Assembly: GCF_900114155.1 (NCBI RefSeq)
Contig: NZ_FOSC01000011.1
Location: forward strand, 62,001-126,000
Direction of reading: 5' to 3'
Length of the DNA stretch: 64,000 nt
Source of the DNA: Marinobacter persicus
GTDB lineage: Bacteria > Pseudomonadota > Gammaproteobacteria > Pseudomonadales > Oleiphilaceae
Position numbers and translations under genes: made by a program. Below, in pieces: positions 1 through 13,654 of the stretch. A model generated the notes under the pieces. It was not told the DNA's origin, searched no databases, and worked only from the letters and a program-made list of their open reading frames with translations. Position 1 is the stretch's first letter. Each line of letters opens with the position of its first letter.

Positions 1-780
1 CTGAATCTCTATCGTCGCCTGGCCGGCTTCAATAAAGGTGTCCACACGGGACACCGGCGTGGCAAAATCGGTAACGTCGAGACGGCGGCGCAGGTTGTCT
101 GGCACGGTCAGTCCCGGCATGGTCAAACGAATACGGCCACCGCGCTCAACCAGGTTCACATCAGCCTTGCTGCTACCCAGGTCAACAATAACCCGGCCTT
201 CGCCGTCTTTGCCGCGGCGGAAATCAACGCCGGCAAGCGCATCACCATCACCTGATGCCGCACCCGTATCCCGCCCCTGCAGGGCGGCTTCCGCCCTAGC
301 CATACCGGAGCTTTCGGCAGCCGCTGCCGGCTCCTGCTCCGCCACCTGCTGGTCACCACCAATGGTCATGACCAGGGCGTTGTCTTCCCGGCGGGTTTCA
401 TAGGGCACCAGATCAATGAGATTGAAAATCAGGCGAGTGCGTTCGCCCGCTTCCACCACCGTCACACTTTGGGCATTGCCATTACCCAGGGAAATGCTGC
501 GCTGGTTCAGGCCGCTGCGGGTATCCCGAAGGTCCAGCGCAATACGGGCCGGGCGCTCGATGGTGTAACCGGATGGTTCCGGCGGGGCGCCATCAAATTC
601 AAGCGTGACTTCCAACGCCTCCCCCGGCAGCGATGTAAACGATACATCCTCCAGCGTGACCGCGCTGGCCAGGCTGCTCCACAACCCTACGGCAATAATG
701 CCGGCACATACCTTGATTGTTTTGAACATCGCTAGCCTCGACCCCAATACTTTTGCTGCATTCATGGTTCTTGTGTTCAT
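1..780 (-). CDS. pilQ: Type IV pilus secretin PilQ (partial, N-terminal 260 codons)
   Basis: PilQ forms the outer-membrane secretin ring through which type IV pili leave the cell. Only the N-terminal part is in the window; the frame is open to base 1. I translated it directly: a signal peptide-like stretch (about residues 18-40, ending in ASA) is followed by two AMIN-type beta domains (about residues 41-130 and 185-255), which in PilQ bind peptidoglycan. The gate and secretin domains lie beyond the edge. The first ATG (780) has an AGGAG 10 bases upstream; an in-frame ATG at 765 is an alternative. It starts 14 bases after pilP and is the last gene seen of pilMNOPQ. The call rests on the AMIN domains plus operon position. 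Confidence 0.93.
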   Translation of the reverse strand, partial: MNTRTMNAAKVLGSRLAMFKTIKVCAGIIAVGLWSSLASAVTLEDVSFTSLPGEALEVTLEFDGAPPEPSGYTIERPARIALDLRDTRSGLNQRSISLGNGNAQSVTVVEAGERTRLIFNLIDLVPYETRREDNALVMTIGGDQQVAEQEPAAAAESSGMARAEAALQGRDTGAASGDGDALAGVDFRRGKDGEGRVIVDLGSSKADVNLVERGGRIRLTMPGLTVPDNLRRRLDVTDFATPVSRVDTFIEAGQATIEIQ

Positions 781-794
781 CCTTTTACCGCTCC

Positions 795-1343
795 TCAGCC
801 TTCATCCAGAGACAGGGAGCGCGGGCGTTCAACCCATCCGCCCCGACCATTGGGAACGATTTCAATCAGTTCGATATGGGTTTCATTAATACCGGCAATC
901 CGGCCGTAATTCTTGCCCATGTAGTTGCCGGTTTTCACCCGATGCACCACGCCGGTTCCGTCTTCCACCAGTGCGTACATCACACCGTCAGTGCCCTCGA
1001 GAGTACCGACCATCGACAGGGAACTGATCTGGAAATTCTCAAGCACCTCTTTCGGCCGATCCAGATCCGGCTCCACCTCGCTGACCGGCTGTTCTTCCAC
1101 CATGGTCAACTGAACCTCAATGGGGGGTTCAAACGGCGCTCGCCGGTCGGCCGCCGAATAACTGAATGCCTCATACGCCTGGAATTCCGGCAAGGGCTCC
1201 ACATGCCCCCGGGGTTTGGCCCGTGTGTCAGCCATGAACTTGTCCAGATCGGAAAAGCCATCACTCTGGGAACACGCCGCCAGCAATGAGGCCAGACACA
1301 CGCTCAGCCAGGCTTTTCCTGCATGCTTTCCTGTCATGCTCAT
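795..1343 (-). CDS. pilP: Type IV pilus lipoprotein PilP
   Basis: PilP is the inner-membrane-anchored lipoprotein that links the PilMNO platform to the PilQ secretin. The 182-residue protein starts with a lipoprotein signal peptide whose lipobox (LLAAC) puts the lipidated cysteine at residue 24. The C-terminal half (about 95-175, containing GTGVVHRVKTGNYMGKNYG) is the folded beta domain typical of PilP, which contacts PilQ. The start overlaps the pilO stop by four bases (ATGA), so the two are translationally coupled; an ATG two codons later (1337) is also possible. Length and gene order match the family. Confidence 0.96.
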   Translation of the reverse strand: MSMTGKHAGKAWLSVCLASLLAACSQSDGFSDLDKFMADTRAKPRGHVEPLPEFQAYEAFSYSAADRRAPFEPPIEVQLTMVEEQPVSEVEPDLDRPKEVLENFQISSLSMVGTLEGTDGVMYALVEDGTGVVHRVKTGNYMGKNYGRIAGINETHIELIEIVPNGRGGWVERPRSLSLDEG

Positions 1344-1951
1344 TCTCCAGCCCGGTAGCGGTAGGTACGGGCTACAACCTGCATATCAAGCTGATCGCCA
1401 TCTCCGCCTGTTGGTTTGATGGTTAAATCGTGCAACGTCACAATCCGCGGCAGGCCGGCAACACTGCTGACAAAGGAGGCCAGCTCATGGTAGGAACCAG
1501 ACACCCGGATGTTGATCGGCAATTCAGAATAGAAATCCCGCTGCTGCTCGGGCTGCAACGCAACCTCCTGCAGAGACAGACCACTACCCAGGGCAGTGTT
1601 GGTTATATCTTCCAGCAACCCCGGAACCTCGGTCTCACTGGGCAGCTGCCGCACCAGGGCCCCAAAGGTTTCCTGCATCTCCTCCATCTGCTGCTTGAAG
1701 GTGTCCAGGTTGGCAACCTGGTAAGCCTTGGTTTCGTAGGTCTGCTTGAGCTCCTGCTCCTGCTGTTCAACCCTTTCCAGCTGTGCGTACTGATCCTTGA
1801 TGAAAAACCAGTAGGCGCCACCGAGAATCAATCCGAACACGATCAGCGCCACAATCGCCTTGACCGGAGCCGGCCAGATACCGGCGTTATTGATGTCCAG
1901 GTCGTTGATATCGAAATCGTTCAGTTTTTTAAGCGAGTCCGCGAGGCTCAT
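1340..1951 (-). CDS. pilO: Type IV pilus inner-membrane protein PilO
   Basis: PilO pairs with PilN in the periplasm to form the alignment subcomplex of the pilus machine. In 203 residues it shows the family layout: a short cytoplasmic N-terminus, one membrane helix (about residues 31-50), a charged coiled coil rich in Glu and Gln (about 54-95) and a ferredoxin-like periplasmic domain (about 110-200). The start overlaps the pilN stop by four bases. No unusual features. Confidence 0.96.
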   Translation of the reverse strand: MSLADSLKKLNDFDINDLDINNAGIWPAPVKAIVALIVFGLILGGAYWFFIKDQYAQLERVEQQEQELKQTYETKAYQVANLDTFKQQMEEMQETFGALVRQLPSETEVPGLLEDITNTALGSGLSLQEVALQPEQQRDFYSELPINIRVSGSYHELASFVSSVAGLPRIVTLHDLTIKPTGGDGDQLDMQVVARTYRYRAGE

Positions 1952-2513
1952 TCCTTATCCTCCCCTTCGGGCTCAGGTGTTTTCTGCTGCACAGACAGGT
2001 TGAACTGACTGTAGCCCGCCCGTCGCTCATCGGCGGACGCCACGTTGGAAAGGTTCGGATCATCAAACCATTCCGATTCCTCAAACCGGCGCATCAAATT
2101 GGAAATGCGGCTGTTGGACTCGGCCATACCCACAATATCGATCCGCTCGCCACTCTTCTTGAGATCGGTATAAAACAGACCGTCAGGCAGAGTCCGGACC
2201 AGCTCATCAAACACCCGCACAATCACCGGGCGCTTGCCCTGAAGATCCTGGATAACCTGCATCCGCGCCAGCAATTCATCTCGCTTCCGCTTGAGATTCT
2301 CGATTTCCCTGATCTGTTTATTCAGTTCCTGGGTGGCCCGCTCAATGTACGAATTACGGGATTCCTGGTAAGCAATACGGCTGTCCATATCCGCTTTCCA
2401 CAAATAACCAAGGCCGGCAGCAATAATCACCGCGCCGGCTATCATGACAATGAACTGCTTCTGCTTTTCGGCCCTGAGTTCTTCCCGCCACGGCCTGAGG
2501 TTGATTTTCGCCA

Positions 2514-2514
<1 letters not shown>
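1948..2514 (-). CDS. pilN: Type IV pilus inner-membrane protein PilN
   Basis: PilN is a bitopic inner-membrane protein that binds PilM through its cytoplasmic N-terminus and PilO through its periplasmic part. The 188-residue product begins MAKINLRPWREE, which contains the conserved INLRPWR segment that docks into PilM. A membrane helix (about 22-39) follows, then a coiled coil (about 50-90) and a periplasmic domain. The start codon overlaps the last base of the pilM stop. The C-terminal tail is acidic and probably disordered. Confidence 0.97.
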
Positions 2515-3836
<1,322 letters not shown>

Positions 3837-6362
3837 ATGTCTTATTTGCTGCGCACGTCTCGCATTTTTCTGTGGCTCGCACTGACCGGCCTGAGCACCG
3901 GAATCCTCGTTGCTTCAAGCCTGTATCTTTACCTGAGGCCCAACCTTCCGGAGGTTGAGCAACTGCTCGATGTGAAGCTGCAGACCCCGTTACGGATTTA
4001 CAGCAATGACAATAAATTAATAGCAGAATTCAGTGAAAAAAGAAGGGAACCTGTCACAATCGGCCAGATCCCCGAGCTGCAACTGCAAGCTTTCATGGCC
4101 GCCGAAGACTCCCGTTTTTTCGACCATTTCGGCGTTGACATCAAGGGGCTGACCCGCGCTGCCTATGAACTGGTCTCCACCGGCTCCATTCAGTCCGGCG
4201 GCAGCACCATCACCATGCAGGTGGCCAAAAACTACTTTTTGACCCGCGACCGGACCTTCATCCGCAAATTCAACGAGATACTCCTGGCACTTCAAATTGA
4301 ACGGGAACTGCCAAAGGACACCATCTTCGAGCTGTACCTGAACAAGATTTACCTCGGCAACCGGGCGTACGGCCTGGCCGCTGCCTCACGAGTGTATTAC
4401 GACAAGCCAATCAACGAGCTGTCGCTGGCCCAGATGGCGATGATCGCCGGGCTCCCCAAAGCCCCATCCGCCTACAATCCGCTGGCCAATCCCGAACGGG
4501 CACTGGAGCGCCGTAACTGGATTCTCGGTCGCATGAAAGAACTGGGCTACATTTCCGAGGACGCCTGGTCGCTGGCCATCGAAGCACCGGTAACCGCTGG
4601 CTATCACACCCGCGAAGCGGAAGTGGATGCCGACTACGTGGCGGAAATGGCCCGGGCCGAGATGGTTCGCCGCTTCGGGGAGGAAGCATACACGGACGGC
4701 TACACCGTGGAATTGACGGTAAACAGTAAAAAGCAACAAACTGCGACCAAGGCCTTGCGCGACGGCCTGGAGGCGTACGACCGCCGCCACGGTTTCCGCG
4801 GCGAGATCGGCCGGTTCGAAATCAAGGGCCTGTCTGCTGAACAGCTGTCTGACCGCATGCTGAACTACAATCAGGTGGCCTCACTTATTCCCGCCGTCGT
4901 TACCGAGGTGGATGACAAAGCAGGCGAAGCCCTGGTTCACCTGCGAAAACTGGGCCCGGCCATCATGCCCTTTGAATCCATGAAATGGGCTCGCCGCTAC
5001 CGCACCGAGAGCCTGACCGGCCCCGAGCCGGAAAAGCCCTCGGACGTTGTCTCCGAAGGCGACGTCATCTACGTGAAGGTCCTGGAGCTGCCGCGAATCG
5101 AAGAATCGCAGGATGACGCCCCCGCAACCCAGGCCCCTGCCGACATGAACCCAAGGGTCGGCCTTGCTCAGGTTCCCCGGGTGGAGGGGGCCATCATCTC
5201 CCTGGACGCCCAGACCGGCGCGATTGAAGCACTGAGCGGCGGCTACAGCTTCAATCAGAGCAAGTACAACCGCGCCAGCCAGGCAGAACGCCAGCCGGGC
5301 TCGACTTTCAAGCCGTTCCTGTACCTGTCGGCACTGGAAAACGGCCGCACACCAGCCACCATCTATAACGACGCCCCTATCGTGTTTGATGACGACGAAC
5401 TGGAAACTGCCTGGCGGCCACAAAATGCCTCTGGCCAGTTCTACGGCCCCACCACACTGCGCGAGGGCCTTTACCGGTCCCGCAATCTGGTATCCATCCG
5501 GCTGCTACGCGACCTGGGCGCCAGCACCACACTGGATTACCTCGAGCAACTGAAGATCCCCACGGACAACATGCCCAAAGACCTCTCCCTGGCACTGGGC
5601 AGCGGCCAACTGACGCCCATGGAACTGGCCCGGGGGTTCGCCGTCATTGCCAATGGCGGCTATGACGTTCAGCCGTATCTGATCAAGAGCATCAAGGAAT
5701 CGGACGGCACCGTGGTCTACCAGGCGCCAGAAACCATCCTGTGCGATGAAGACTGTGACGAATTGCTGGCGACCCGGAACAAGTCCCAACAGGACGTTGA
5801 TGAACTCCCCGAAACCGAAGGCATGGTGCTCCCGGCCTCAGCGGAAGATGACAACCAACCGCGAGTGATGCGCCGCCTTGCCGATGAGCGTGCGGTGTAC
5901 ATCCTGCACTCCATGATGCAGGACGTCATCAAACGGGGCACCGGCCGGCGTGCACTGGCACTCGAACGCGACGACATTGCCGGCAAAACCGGCACCACCA
6001 ACCAGCAAAAGGACACCTGGTTTGGCGGCTTTAACCACTCAGTGGCTACCACGGTCTACGTTGGTTTTGATCAGCCCGCGCCACTTGGCCGGGGCGAGTT
6101 CGGCGCCACCACGGCACTTCCGATCTGGCTGGACTATATGAAAGTGGCGCTGGACGGCACCGAACCCTCCACCATGCGCCGGCCCAACGGCATCGTCAGC
6201 ATACGGATCAACCCGGAAACCGGTGAACGGGCCCGACCAGGAGAAGACGGTGTGTTTGAAATGTTCAGGCGCGAAGAAGCGCCGGAACCGCTGCCGCCGG
6301 AGGACTCCGGTAACGGCAGCAACGGCGAGCAGGATGAAGACCTGTCACGACAGATTTTCTGA
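3837..6362 (+). CDS. mrcA: Penicillin-binding protein 1A (bifunctional transglycosylase/transpeptidase)
   Basis: Class A PBP that polymerises glycan strands from lipid II and cross-links them in the periplasm. In 841 residues it has an N-terminal membrane anchor (about 10-31) and a GT51 glycosyltransferase domain whose catalytic Glu is residue 90 in EDSRFFDH, followed by the GGSTITMQ motif. An OB-like insert (about 320-440) precedes the transpeptidase domain, with STFK (nucleophile Ser489), SRN (from 548) and KTG (from 717). The size is normal for PBP1A. The C-terminal 40 residues are acidic and rich in Gly, Pro and Asn. The gene is also called ponA in pseudomonads, where it likewise diverges from pilM. 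A bidirectional hairpin follows. Confidence 0.97.
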   Translation: MSYLLRTSRIFLWLALTGLSTGILVASSLYLYLRPNLPEVEQLLDVKLQTPLRIYSNDNKLIAEFSEKRREPVTIGQIPELQLQAFMAAEDSRFFDHFGVDIKGLTRAAYELVSTGSIQSGGSTITMQVAKNYFLTRDRTFIRKFNEILLALQIERELPKDTIFELYLNKIYLGNRAYGLAAASRVYYDKPINELSLAQMAMIAGLPKAPSAYNPLANPERALERRNWILGRMKELGYISEDAWSLAIEAPVTAGYHTREAEVDADYVAEMARAEMVRRFGEEAYTDGYTVELTVNSKKQQTATKALRDGLEAYDRRHGFRGEIGRFEIKGLSAEQLSDRMLNYNQVASLIPAVVTEVDDKAGEALVHLRKLGPAIMPFESMKWARRYRTESLTGPEPEKPSDVVSEGDVIYVKVLELPRIEESQDDAPATQAPADMNPRVGLAQVPRVEGAIISLDAQTGAIEALSGGYSFNQSKYNRASQAERQPGSTFKPFLYLSALENGRTPATIYNDAPIVFDDDELETAWRPQNASGQFYGPTTLREGLYRSRNLVSIRLLRDLGASTTLDYLEQLKIPTDNMPKDLSLALGSGQLTPMELARGFAVIANGGYDVQPYLIKSIKESDGTVVYQAPETILCDEDCDELLATRNKSQQDVDELPETEGMVLPASAEDDNQPRVMRRLADERAVYILHSMMQDVIKRGTGRRALALERDDIAGKTGTTNQQKDTWFGGFNHSVATTVYVGFDQPAPLGRGEFGATTALPIWLDYMKVALDGTEPSTMRRPNGIVSIRINPETGERARPGEDGVFEMFRREEAPEPLPPEDSGNGSNGEQDEDLSRQIF

Positions 6363-6405
6363 CTCAGACTTCTCGCCCGGTCACAGGCCGGGCAGATCCG
6401 GACAC

Positions 6406-6438
6406 AAAAAAACCGGCGGGATCACCGCCGGTTTTTTT
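6406..6438. terminator. Bidirectional rho-independent terminator between mrcA and maeB
   Basis: A stem AACCGGCGG/CCGCCGGTT (6411-6419 with 6425-6433) with a short ATCAC loop is flanked by an A-tract on the left and a T-tract on the right. It can therefore terminate the convergent genes on both strands. Confidence 0.9.
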
Positions 6439-6458
6439 GTGCCTGAAGCGAACAACAA

Positions 6459-7724
6459 TCAGATAATGTCGTCCATGGACTTCAGCGGATAATGCGCCGG
6501 GTACGGGTTCTTGGCCACACCGGAATCCACGGCCGCGCGGGCAACCGCTGCCGGCACTTTTTCCAGCAGACGCACATCCATCGGCTTGGGAATGATGTAT
6601 TCACGGCCAAATTCGAGACTATCCACGCCATAGGCTTCGCAGATTTCCTGCGGCACCGGCTCTTTGGCCAGTTCTCGGATGGCATGGACGGCCGCCACCT
6701 TCATTTCCTCGTTAATGGCAGTGGCACGTACGTCCAGAGCACCGCGGAAAATGAACGGGAAACCCAGCACGTTGTTCACCTGGTTCGGATAATCCGAACG
6801 GCCGGTGGCCATGATCAGATCATCCCGGGTGGCCAACGCCACTTCCGGACTGATCTCCGGGTCCGGGTTCGAGCAGGCGAACACAATCGGATTTGCCGCC
6901 ATCTTCTTCAACTGCTCGGCTGAAAGCAGATCCGGGCCCGACAGGCCGAGAAATACATCGGCGCCGTCAATGGCCTCATCCAGCGTGCGCTTGTCCGTCT
7001 CGTTGGCGAACATGGCCTTGTACTGGTTCAAATCCTCACGACCTGAGTGGATCACACCCTTGCGGTCAAGCATGAAGATGTTCTCAGGGCGGATCCCGCA
7101 GCTGATCAACAACTTCATGCAGGCAATGGCGGCGGCACCGGCGCCCAGACAAACCACCTTTGCCTCTTCGATTTTCTTACCCTGCAGCTCAAGGGCATTG
7201 ATCATGCCGGCCGCAGTTACAATTGCCGTACCGTGCTGGTCATCGTGGAAGATGGGCACGCTACACTTTTCGATCAGCGCACGCTCGACCTCAAAACATT
7301 CCGGTGCCTTGATGTCTTCGAGGTTGATACCACCAAAGGTATCGGCAATACGCTCGACCGTTTCAATAAACGCCTGCGGGCTCTCGGAATTGACTTCGAT
7401 ATCAAAGACATCAATTCCGGCAAAGCGTTTGAACAGTACGCCTTTGCCTTCCATTACCGGCTTGCTCGCCAGGGGACCGAGATTGCCAAGACCAAGAATG
7501 GCGGAGCCGTCAGAGATCACGGCCACCAGGTTACCCTTGGCGGTGTACTTGTAAGCATTCTCGGGGTCCTTCGCGATCTCCCGGACCGGTTCGGCAACCC
7601 CGGGGCTGTACGCCAGGGAAAGGTCGCGGGAGGTACGGGTCGGCTTGGTGATTTCAACACTCAGCTTACCCGGCCGCGGTTTGGCGTGATATTCAAGGGC
7701 TGCATCTTTCAGATCTTGAGACAT
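6459..7724 (-). CDS. maeB: Malic enzyme, short form without phosphotransacetylase domain
   Basis: Converts malate to pyruvate and CO2 with reduction of NAD(P), supplying reducing power and pyruvate. The protein is about 421 residues and shows the malic enzyme N-terminal domain ([14 protein letters not shown], with the catalytic-region [11 protein letters not shown]) and the NAD-binding domain ([17 protein letters not shown]). E. coli MaeB carries an extra C-terminal phosphotransacetylase-like domain of about 330 residues, which is absent here. The longest frame begins at a GTG (7745); I prefer the ATG at 7724, giving [13 protein letters not shown], which matches how the family begins. It is flanked by hairpin terminators and appears monocistronic. 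Confidence 0.93.
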   Translation of the reverse strand: MSQDLKDAALEYHAKPRPGKLSVEITKPTRTSRDLSLAYSPGVAEPVREIAKDPENAYKYTAKGNLVAVISDGSAILGLGNLGPLASKPVMEGKGVLFKRFAGIDVFDIEVNSESPQAFIETVERIADTFGGINLEDIKAPECFEVERALIEKCSVPIFHDDQHGTAIVTAAGMINALELQGKKIEEAKVVCLGAGAAAIACMKLLISCGIRPENIFMLDRKGVIHSGREDLNQYKAMFANETDKRTLDEAIDGADVFLGLSGPDLLSAEQLKKMAANPIVFACSNPDPEISPEVALATRDDLIMATGRSDYPNQVNNVLGFPFIFRGALDVRATAINEEMKVAAVHAIRELAKEPVPQEICEAYGVDSLEFGREYIIPKPMDVRLLEKVPAAVARAAVDSGVAKNPYPAHYPLKSMDDII

Positions 7725-7893
7725 TGCCACTGTTCCGTTTGTCACGTTTTAGAGTTAGATCCCACCTGCCTTCGGCAACGCGGGCAGACCATTATGGCCC
7801 GCGGGCACACAAACAACAACCCGAACGAAAGGTCCAAATTCATCCGTCAATAGTGCATTTTGCCTACAAGCACATTTCCCCGGCCCTGAACGC

Positions 7894-7920
7894 AAAAAAG
7901 CGCCCGCAGGCGCTTTTTTT
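7894..7920 (-). terminator. Rho-independent terminator downstream of rpmE
   Basis: GC stem GCGCC/GGCGC (7900-7904 with 7909-7913), loop CGCA, extended by A6/T6 arms. Located 22 bases past the rpmE stop. The symmetric A and T tracts would allow it to act on the other strand as well. Confidence 0.88.
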
Positions 7921-7941
7921 TCAACATTCCGGTACGGCAGA

Positions 7942-8160
7942 TTACTTCTTGCCGCCGATACGACCACCGAAACGCTTGTTGAACCGCTCGATACGACCGC
8001 CGGTGTCCATTACCTTCTGCTTGCCGGTGTAGAACGGGTGGCACTGGGAGCACACGTCCAGCTGCAGATCCTGGGTAAAGGTGGAACGGGTCTTGAAGCT
8101 GTTACCGCAAGAGCAGGTCACAGAAATTTCTTCGTACTTCGGGTGGATACCTTCTTTCAT
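7942..8160 (-). CDS. rpmE: 50S ribosomal protein L31, zinc-binding type
   Basis: Small protein of the large ribosomal subunit, bridging towards the 30S head. The 72-residue sequence carries the four cysteines of the zinc-containing (C+) form at positions 16, 18, 37 and 40 (CSC ... CSQC). In bacteria that also encode a zinc-free paralogue this form acts as a zinc reserve; no paralogue is present in the window. The C-terminus is basic. It is divergent from priA, as in pseudomonads, and is followed by a strong terminator. Confidence 0.98.
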   Translation of the reverse strand: MKEGIHPKYEEISVTCSCGNSFKTRSTFTQDLQLDVCSQCHPFYTGKQKVMDTGGRIERFNKRFGGRIGGKK

Positions 8161-8392
8161 GGCGAACCTCTTTGGTCATGCCGCTACCTGATTACCCGCT
8201 TTGGCGCCAGGCACCGCATGTTTGAATCCATTGAAAAGACCGTGCACAATCAAGCCCGGCCATAAACAGACCGCGAATCTTACTGACAAACCCGGCTGCA
8301 GGCAAGTCTCTTCAGCCGCTTTAGCCGGCCGCATACACCCGCGCCCGGCGCTTGCGCTCGTTTTCAGCCTCTTACCAGGATACGCACATACC

Positions 8393-10564
<2,172 letters not shown>

Positions 10565-10595
10565 ATCCGGGCCCTGAACGGAATCGCGAAGGCTT

Positions 10596-10624
10596 TTGCT
10601 TACACCCCCACTTTCCGCGATAAT
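10596..10624 (+). promoter_or_regulatory. Candidate sigma-70 promoter of argS
   Basis: TTGCTT (10596-10601) and GATAAT (10619-10624) are separated by exactly 17 bases, about 72 bases before the argS ATG. The -10 box matches five of six positions, the -35 box only three. This is the best hexamer pair in the priA-argS spacer. Confidence 0.45.
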
Positions 10625-10695
10625 ACGCCTCTTCTATATTTCAACGGGCGCCCTGCCCGACACCCATTCTTCTGTGAATCGAGTCGTCTGACAGC

Positions 10696-12381
10696 ATGAA
10701 AGAGACCGTATCCGAGCTTCTCCAGTCTGCGCTGGCCGCGCTGCAGTCCGAAGGCACCTTGCCGGCGGACCAAACCTTTACCCCGCAGATCGGCAACACC
10801 AAAGACAAGGCCCACGGCGATTACGCCTGCAACATAGCCCTGGCAGCGGCAAAAGCTGCCGGTTGTCCGCCGCGGCAACTGGCCGAGGCACTGGTGGCCA
10901 ACCTGCCCCGGAGCAAGGCCGTAGACAAGGTGGAAATTGCCGGACCGGGTTTCATCAACTTCTTCATGAGCACCGCCAGTGCCTTCGGGATCGTTGAGAC
11001 CATTCTTGCTGACGGCGAACAGTTCGGACGCAACCAGACCGGCAAGGGCGAGAAAGTCCAGGTGGAATTTGTTTCCGCCAACCCCACCGGCCCTTTGCAT
11101 GTGGGCCACGGCCGTGGCGCAGCCATCGGCGACAGCCTGTGCCGGCTACTGGAAGCCAACGGTTACGACGTTACCCGGGAGTTTTACTACAACGACGCGG
11201 GCGCCCAGATCAACAACCTGACGTTGTCGGTGCAGGCCCGCGTAAAAGGCCTGACGCCGGAACACGAAAGCTGGCCGGAAGACGGCTACCGGGGCGATTA
11301 CATTGTCGATGTCGCCAATGCCTACCTGGCCGGCGACACCGTGGTGGCCGACGATCGCGCCGTGACTGCCAAGGGCGACCCGGAAGACCGCGACGCCATT
11401 CGCGAATTCGCCGTTGCGTATCTGCGTCGCGAGCAGGACCTGGACCTGAAAGCCTTTGGCGTCAAGTTCGACGTGTACTTCCTGGAATCCTCCCTGTACG
11501 AAGACGGCAAGGTGGAAGCCACCGTAAAGCGCCTGAAGGAAAATGGTTACACCTACGAACAAGACGGCGCCATGTGGCTGAAAACCACGGAATTCGGCGA
11601 CGACAAAGACCGCGTCATGCGCAAGAAAGACGGCGGCTACACCTATTTCCTGCCGGACGTGGCCTATCACCTGGACAAATGGCAGCGCGGATTTACCACC
11701 GTGATTAACGAACAAGGCGCCGACCACCACTCCACCGTCACCCGTGTGCGTGCCGGCCTGCAGGCACTGAAAGCCGACATCCCACAGGGCTGGCCCGACT
11801 ACGTGCTGCACCAGATGGTGATGGTGACCCGCTCCGGCGAAGAGGTGAAAATCTCCAAGCGGGCCGGCAGCTATGTCACTGTGCGCGATCTGATTGACGA
11901 AGTGGGCCGTGATGCCACCCGCTACTTCCTGGCCGCCCGCCGGGTAGACAGCCAGCTCACCTTCGACATTGATCTGGCCCGCTCACAAACCAACGAAAAC
12001 CCGGTGTACTACATCCAGTACGCCCACGCGCGCATCTGCAGCGTACTGCGAAAGCTGGCCGAGGAGGGTACGCCGAGAGCGTTCGATGAGTGCAAGGGCG
12101 ACCTGTCCATCCTGACACTGGACGAAGAAAAAGAAATCGCCAACCAGTTGGCCAAGTACCCGGAACTGGTTGCCAATGCCGCCGCCCAGCGCGAGCCACA
12201 CCACGTGGCCCACTACCTGCGGGACCTGGCTGGCCTGTTCCACACCTATTACAACGCCCATAAAGTGCTGATCGAAGACACCGCCCTGCGCGATGCGCGC
12301 GTGAGCCTTTACCTGGCCGTGCGGCAGGTCATTGAGAACGGCCTGGGCCTGCTGGGCGTGAGCGCACCGGAAGAGATGTAA
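10696..12381 (+). CDS. argS: Arginyl-tRNA synthetase
   Basis: Class I aminoacyl-tRNA synthetase that charges tRNA-Arg. The 561-residue protein has the ArgRS-specific N-terminal additional domain (about 1-90). The HIGH signature appears as HVGH (135-138) within [10 protein letters not shown], and the KMSKS-like motif is degenerate (KISKR in [10 protein letters not shown]), as is common in bacterial ArgRS. The C-terminal DALR anticodon-binding domain contains [16 protein letters not shown]. Followed after 7 bases by the SPOR gene, probably in one transcript. Confidence 0.98.
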   Translation: MKETVSELLQSALAALQSEGTLPADQTFTPQIGNTKDKAHGDYACNIALAAAKAAGCPPRQLAEALVANLPRSKAVDKVEIAGPGFINFFMSTASAFGIVETILADGEQFGRNQTGKGEKVQVEFVSANPTGPLHVGHGRGAAIGDSLCRLLEANGYDVTREFYYNDAGAQINNLTLSVQARVKGLTPEHESWPEDGYRGDYIVDVANAYLAGDTVVADDRAVTAKGDPEDRDAIREFAVAYLRREQDLDLKAFGVKFDVYFLESSLYEDGKVEATVKRLKENGYTYEQDGAMWLKTTEFGDDKDRVMRKKDGGYTYFLPDVAYHLDKWQRGFTTVINEQGADHHSTVTRVRAGLQALKADIPQGWPDYVLHQMVMVTRSGEEVKISKRAGSYVTVRDLIDEVGRDATRYFLAARRVDSQLTFDIDLARSQTNENPVYYIQYAHARICSVLRKLAEEGTPRAFDECKGDLSILTLDEEKEIANQLAKYPELVANAAAQREPHHVAHYLRDLAGLFHTYYNAHKVLIEDTALRDARVSLYLAVRQVIENGLGLLGVSAPEEM

Positions 12382-12388
12382 ACCGGCC

Positions 12389-13042
12389 ATGGCCAGGGAC
12401 TACGCCAAGAAAAACCGCCCTGCCGGTAAAGGTGCCCAGGCCCCCAGGGGCAAACCAGCACCTAAACCCGGCAAGGCGCCAAAACGCAAGGAAAGCGCAC
12501 CGGCGCGGGCACAACACGGGAGTTTATCGTTGAAGTGGATCGCCTCTCTGGCCCTTGTGGGCTGTTTTATCGGTTTTATTGTCTATCTGAACACCCTCCC
12601 GGAGACCGGCCAGCCGGCGAAGCCTGAAAAAACGCAGGCCAGGGAGACTGCTGCCCCTCAGCCAAAGCAGGCTACGCCCCCGGAATCCTCCGGCCAGCAG
12701 CAAACCGCCAAAGAGTTCCGGTTTTATGACATGCTGCCGGAATCCGAAGTGGCCACTCCGGAGGTCAACGAATACACGCCTGGCCCTAACATGCAGGACT
12801 TCGATTACATCGTGCAGGCCGGCTCTTTCCGCAACCAGCAAGATGCCGAACGGCTGCGGGCCGAGATCGCCTTTCAGGGCCTGCGCGCCCACGTGCAAAC
12901 CGTGGAGCAGAACAACGGCAGCGTCTGGTACCGGGTGAATGCCGGGCCCTTCAAGTCCCGCAGTAACATGAACTCGGCGGTGGATAAGCTCGTCTCCATC
13001 GACATTCAGCCGCTGGTGCGCAAGATTGCCAAGGAAGGCTGA
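12389..13042 (+). CDS. SPOR-domain membrane protein, FtsN-like
   Basis: Probable division protein. The N-terminus (1-46) is basic and rich in Lys, Pro and Ala. One membrane helix follows (about 49-67), then a Pro/Gln-rich linker and a C-terminal SPOR domain (about 135-213, starting DFDYIVQAGSF). SPOR domains bind denuded glycan strands at the septum. This layout, and the place directly upstream of hslVU, is that of FtsN in E. coli and of the equivalent Pseudomonas gene. The short helical segments near the membrane that activate FtsA/FtsQLB could not be recognised, so I leave the symbol empty. It begins 7 bases after argS. Confidence 0.88.
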   Translation: MARDYAKKNRPAGKGAQAPRGKPAPKPGKAPKRKESAPARAQHGSLSLKWIASLALVGCFIGFIVYLNTLPETGQPAKPEKTQARETAAPQPKQATPPESSGQQQTAKEFRFYDMLPESEVATPEVNEYTPGPNMQDFDYIVQAGSFRNQQDAERLRAEIAFQGLRAHVQTVEQNNGSVWYRVNAGPFKSRSNMNSAVDKLVSIDIQPLVRKIAKEG

Positions 13043-13112
13043 TCTCTTGAATTCTTGCTCCCCGCCTCCATAACATCCGCATAACCACTGTAAACAGGCA
13101 ACTGGAGCCCGA

Positions 13113-13643
13113 ATGACTACCATAGTTTCTGTCCGCCGAGGCGACGAAGTGGCCCTGGCCGGTGATGGCCAGGCAACACTTGGCAACACCGTGATGAAAG
13201 GCAACGTGCGCAAAGTACGTCGCCTGTACAACGACAAGGTCATCGCCGGCTTTGCCGGTGGTACGGCGGATGCCTTCACCCTGTTCGAACGCTTCGAAGC
13301 CCAGCTGGAAAAACACCAGGGGCACCTGACACGCGCCGCCGTCGAGCTCGCCAAAGACTGGCGCACCGACCGCGCTCTGCGAAAGCTCGAAGCCCTGCTG
13401 GCGGTAGCGGACAAAACCGCGTCACTGATCATTACCGGCAATGGCGATGTCATTGAGCCGGAGCAGGGGCTGATCGCCATTGGCTCCGGCGGCCCCTATG
13501 CCCAGGCCGCCGCCCGGGCTCTTCTGGAAAATACCGACCTCAGCGCCCGGGAGATCACCGAGAAGGCCCTGGCCATTGCCGGCGACATCTGCATTTACAC
13601 CAACCAGAACCGCACTCTGGAAGTGCTGTCCACCAAAGACTGA
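13113..13643 (+). CDS. hslV: ATP-dependent protease proteolytic subunit HslV
   Basis: Peptidase subunit of the HslUV (ClpYQ) heat-shock protease, a double hexamer. The protein begins MTTIVSVRR: removal of Met exposes the catalytic N-terminal threonine, and the following segment with [14 protein letters not shown] is diagnostic. Length 176 matches the family. A GGAG lies 7 bases before the ATG, and hslU follows after 11 bases. The 70-base gap from the SPOR gene could hold a promoter, but I see no clear heat-shock consensus. Confidence 0.98.
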   Translation: MTTIVSVRRGDEVALAGDGQATLGNTVMKGNVRKVRRLYNDKVIAGFAGGTADAFTLFERFEAQLEKHQGHLTRAAVELAKDWRTDRALRKLEALLAVADKTASLIITGNGDVIEPEQGLIAIGSGGPYAQAAARALLENTDLSAREITEKALAIAGDICIYTNQNRTLEVLSTKD

Positions 13644-13654
13644 CCGGAGCGACC

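Noticed and set aside
8201..8392. N-terminal extension of PriA (64 codons)
   Set aside because: Open frame only; no similarity to PriA. It occupies the divergent rpmE/priA promoter region, and the GTG at 8393 restores normal length.
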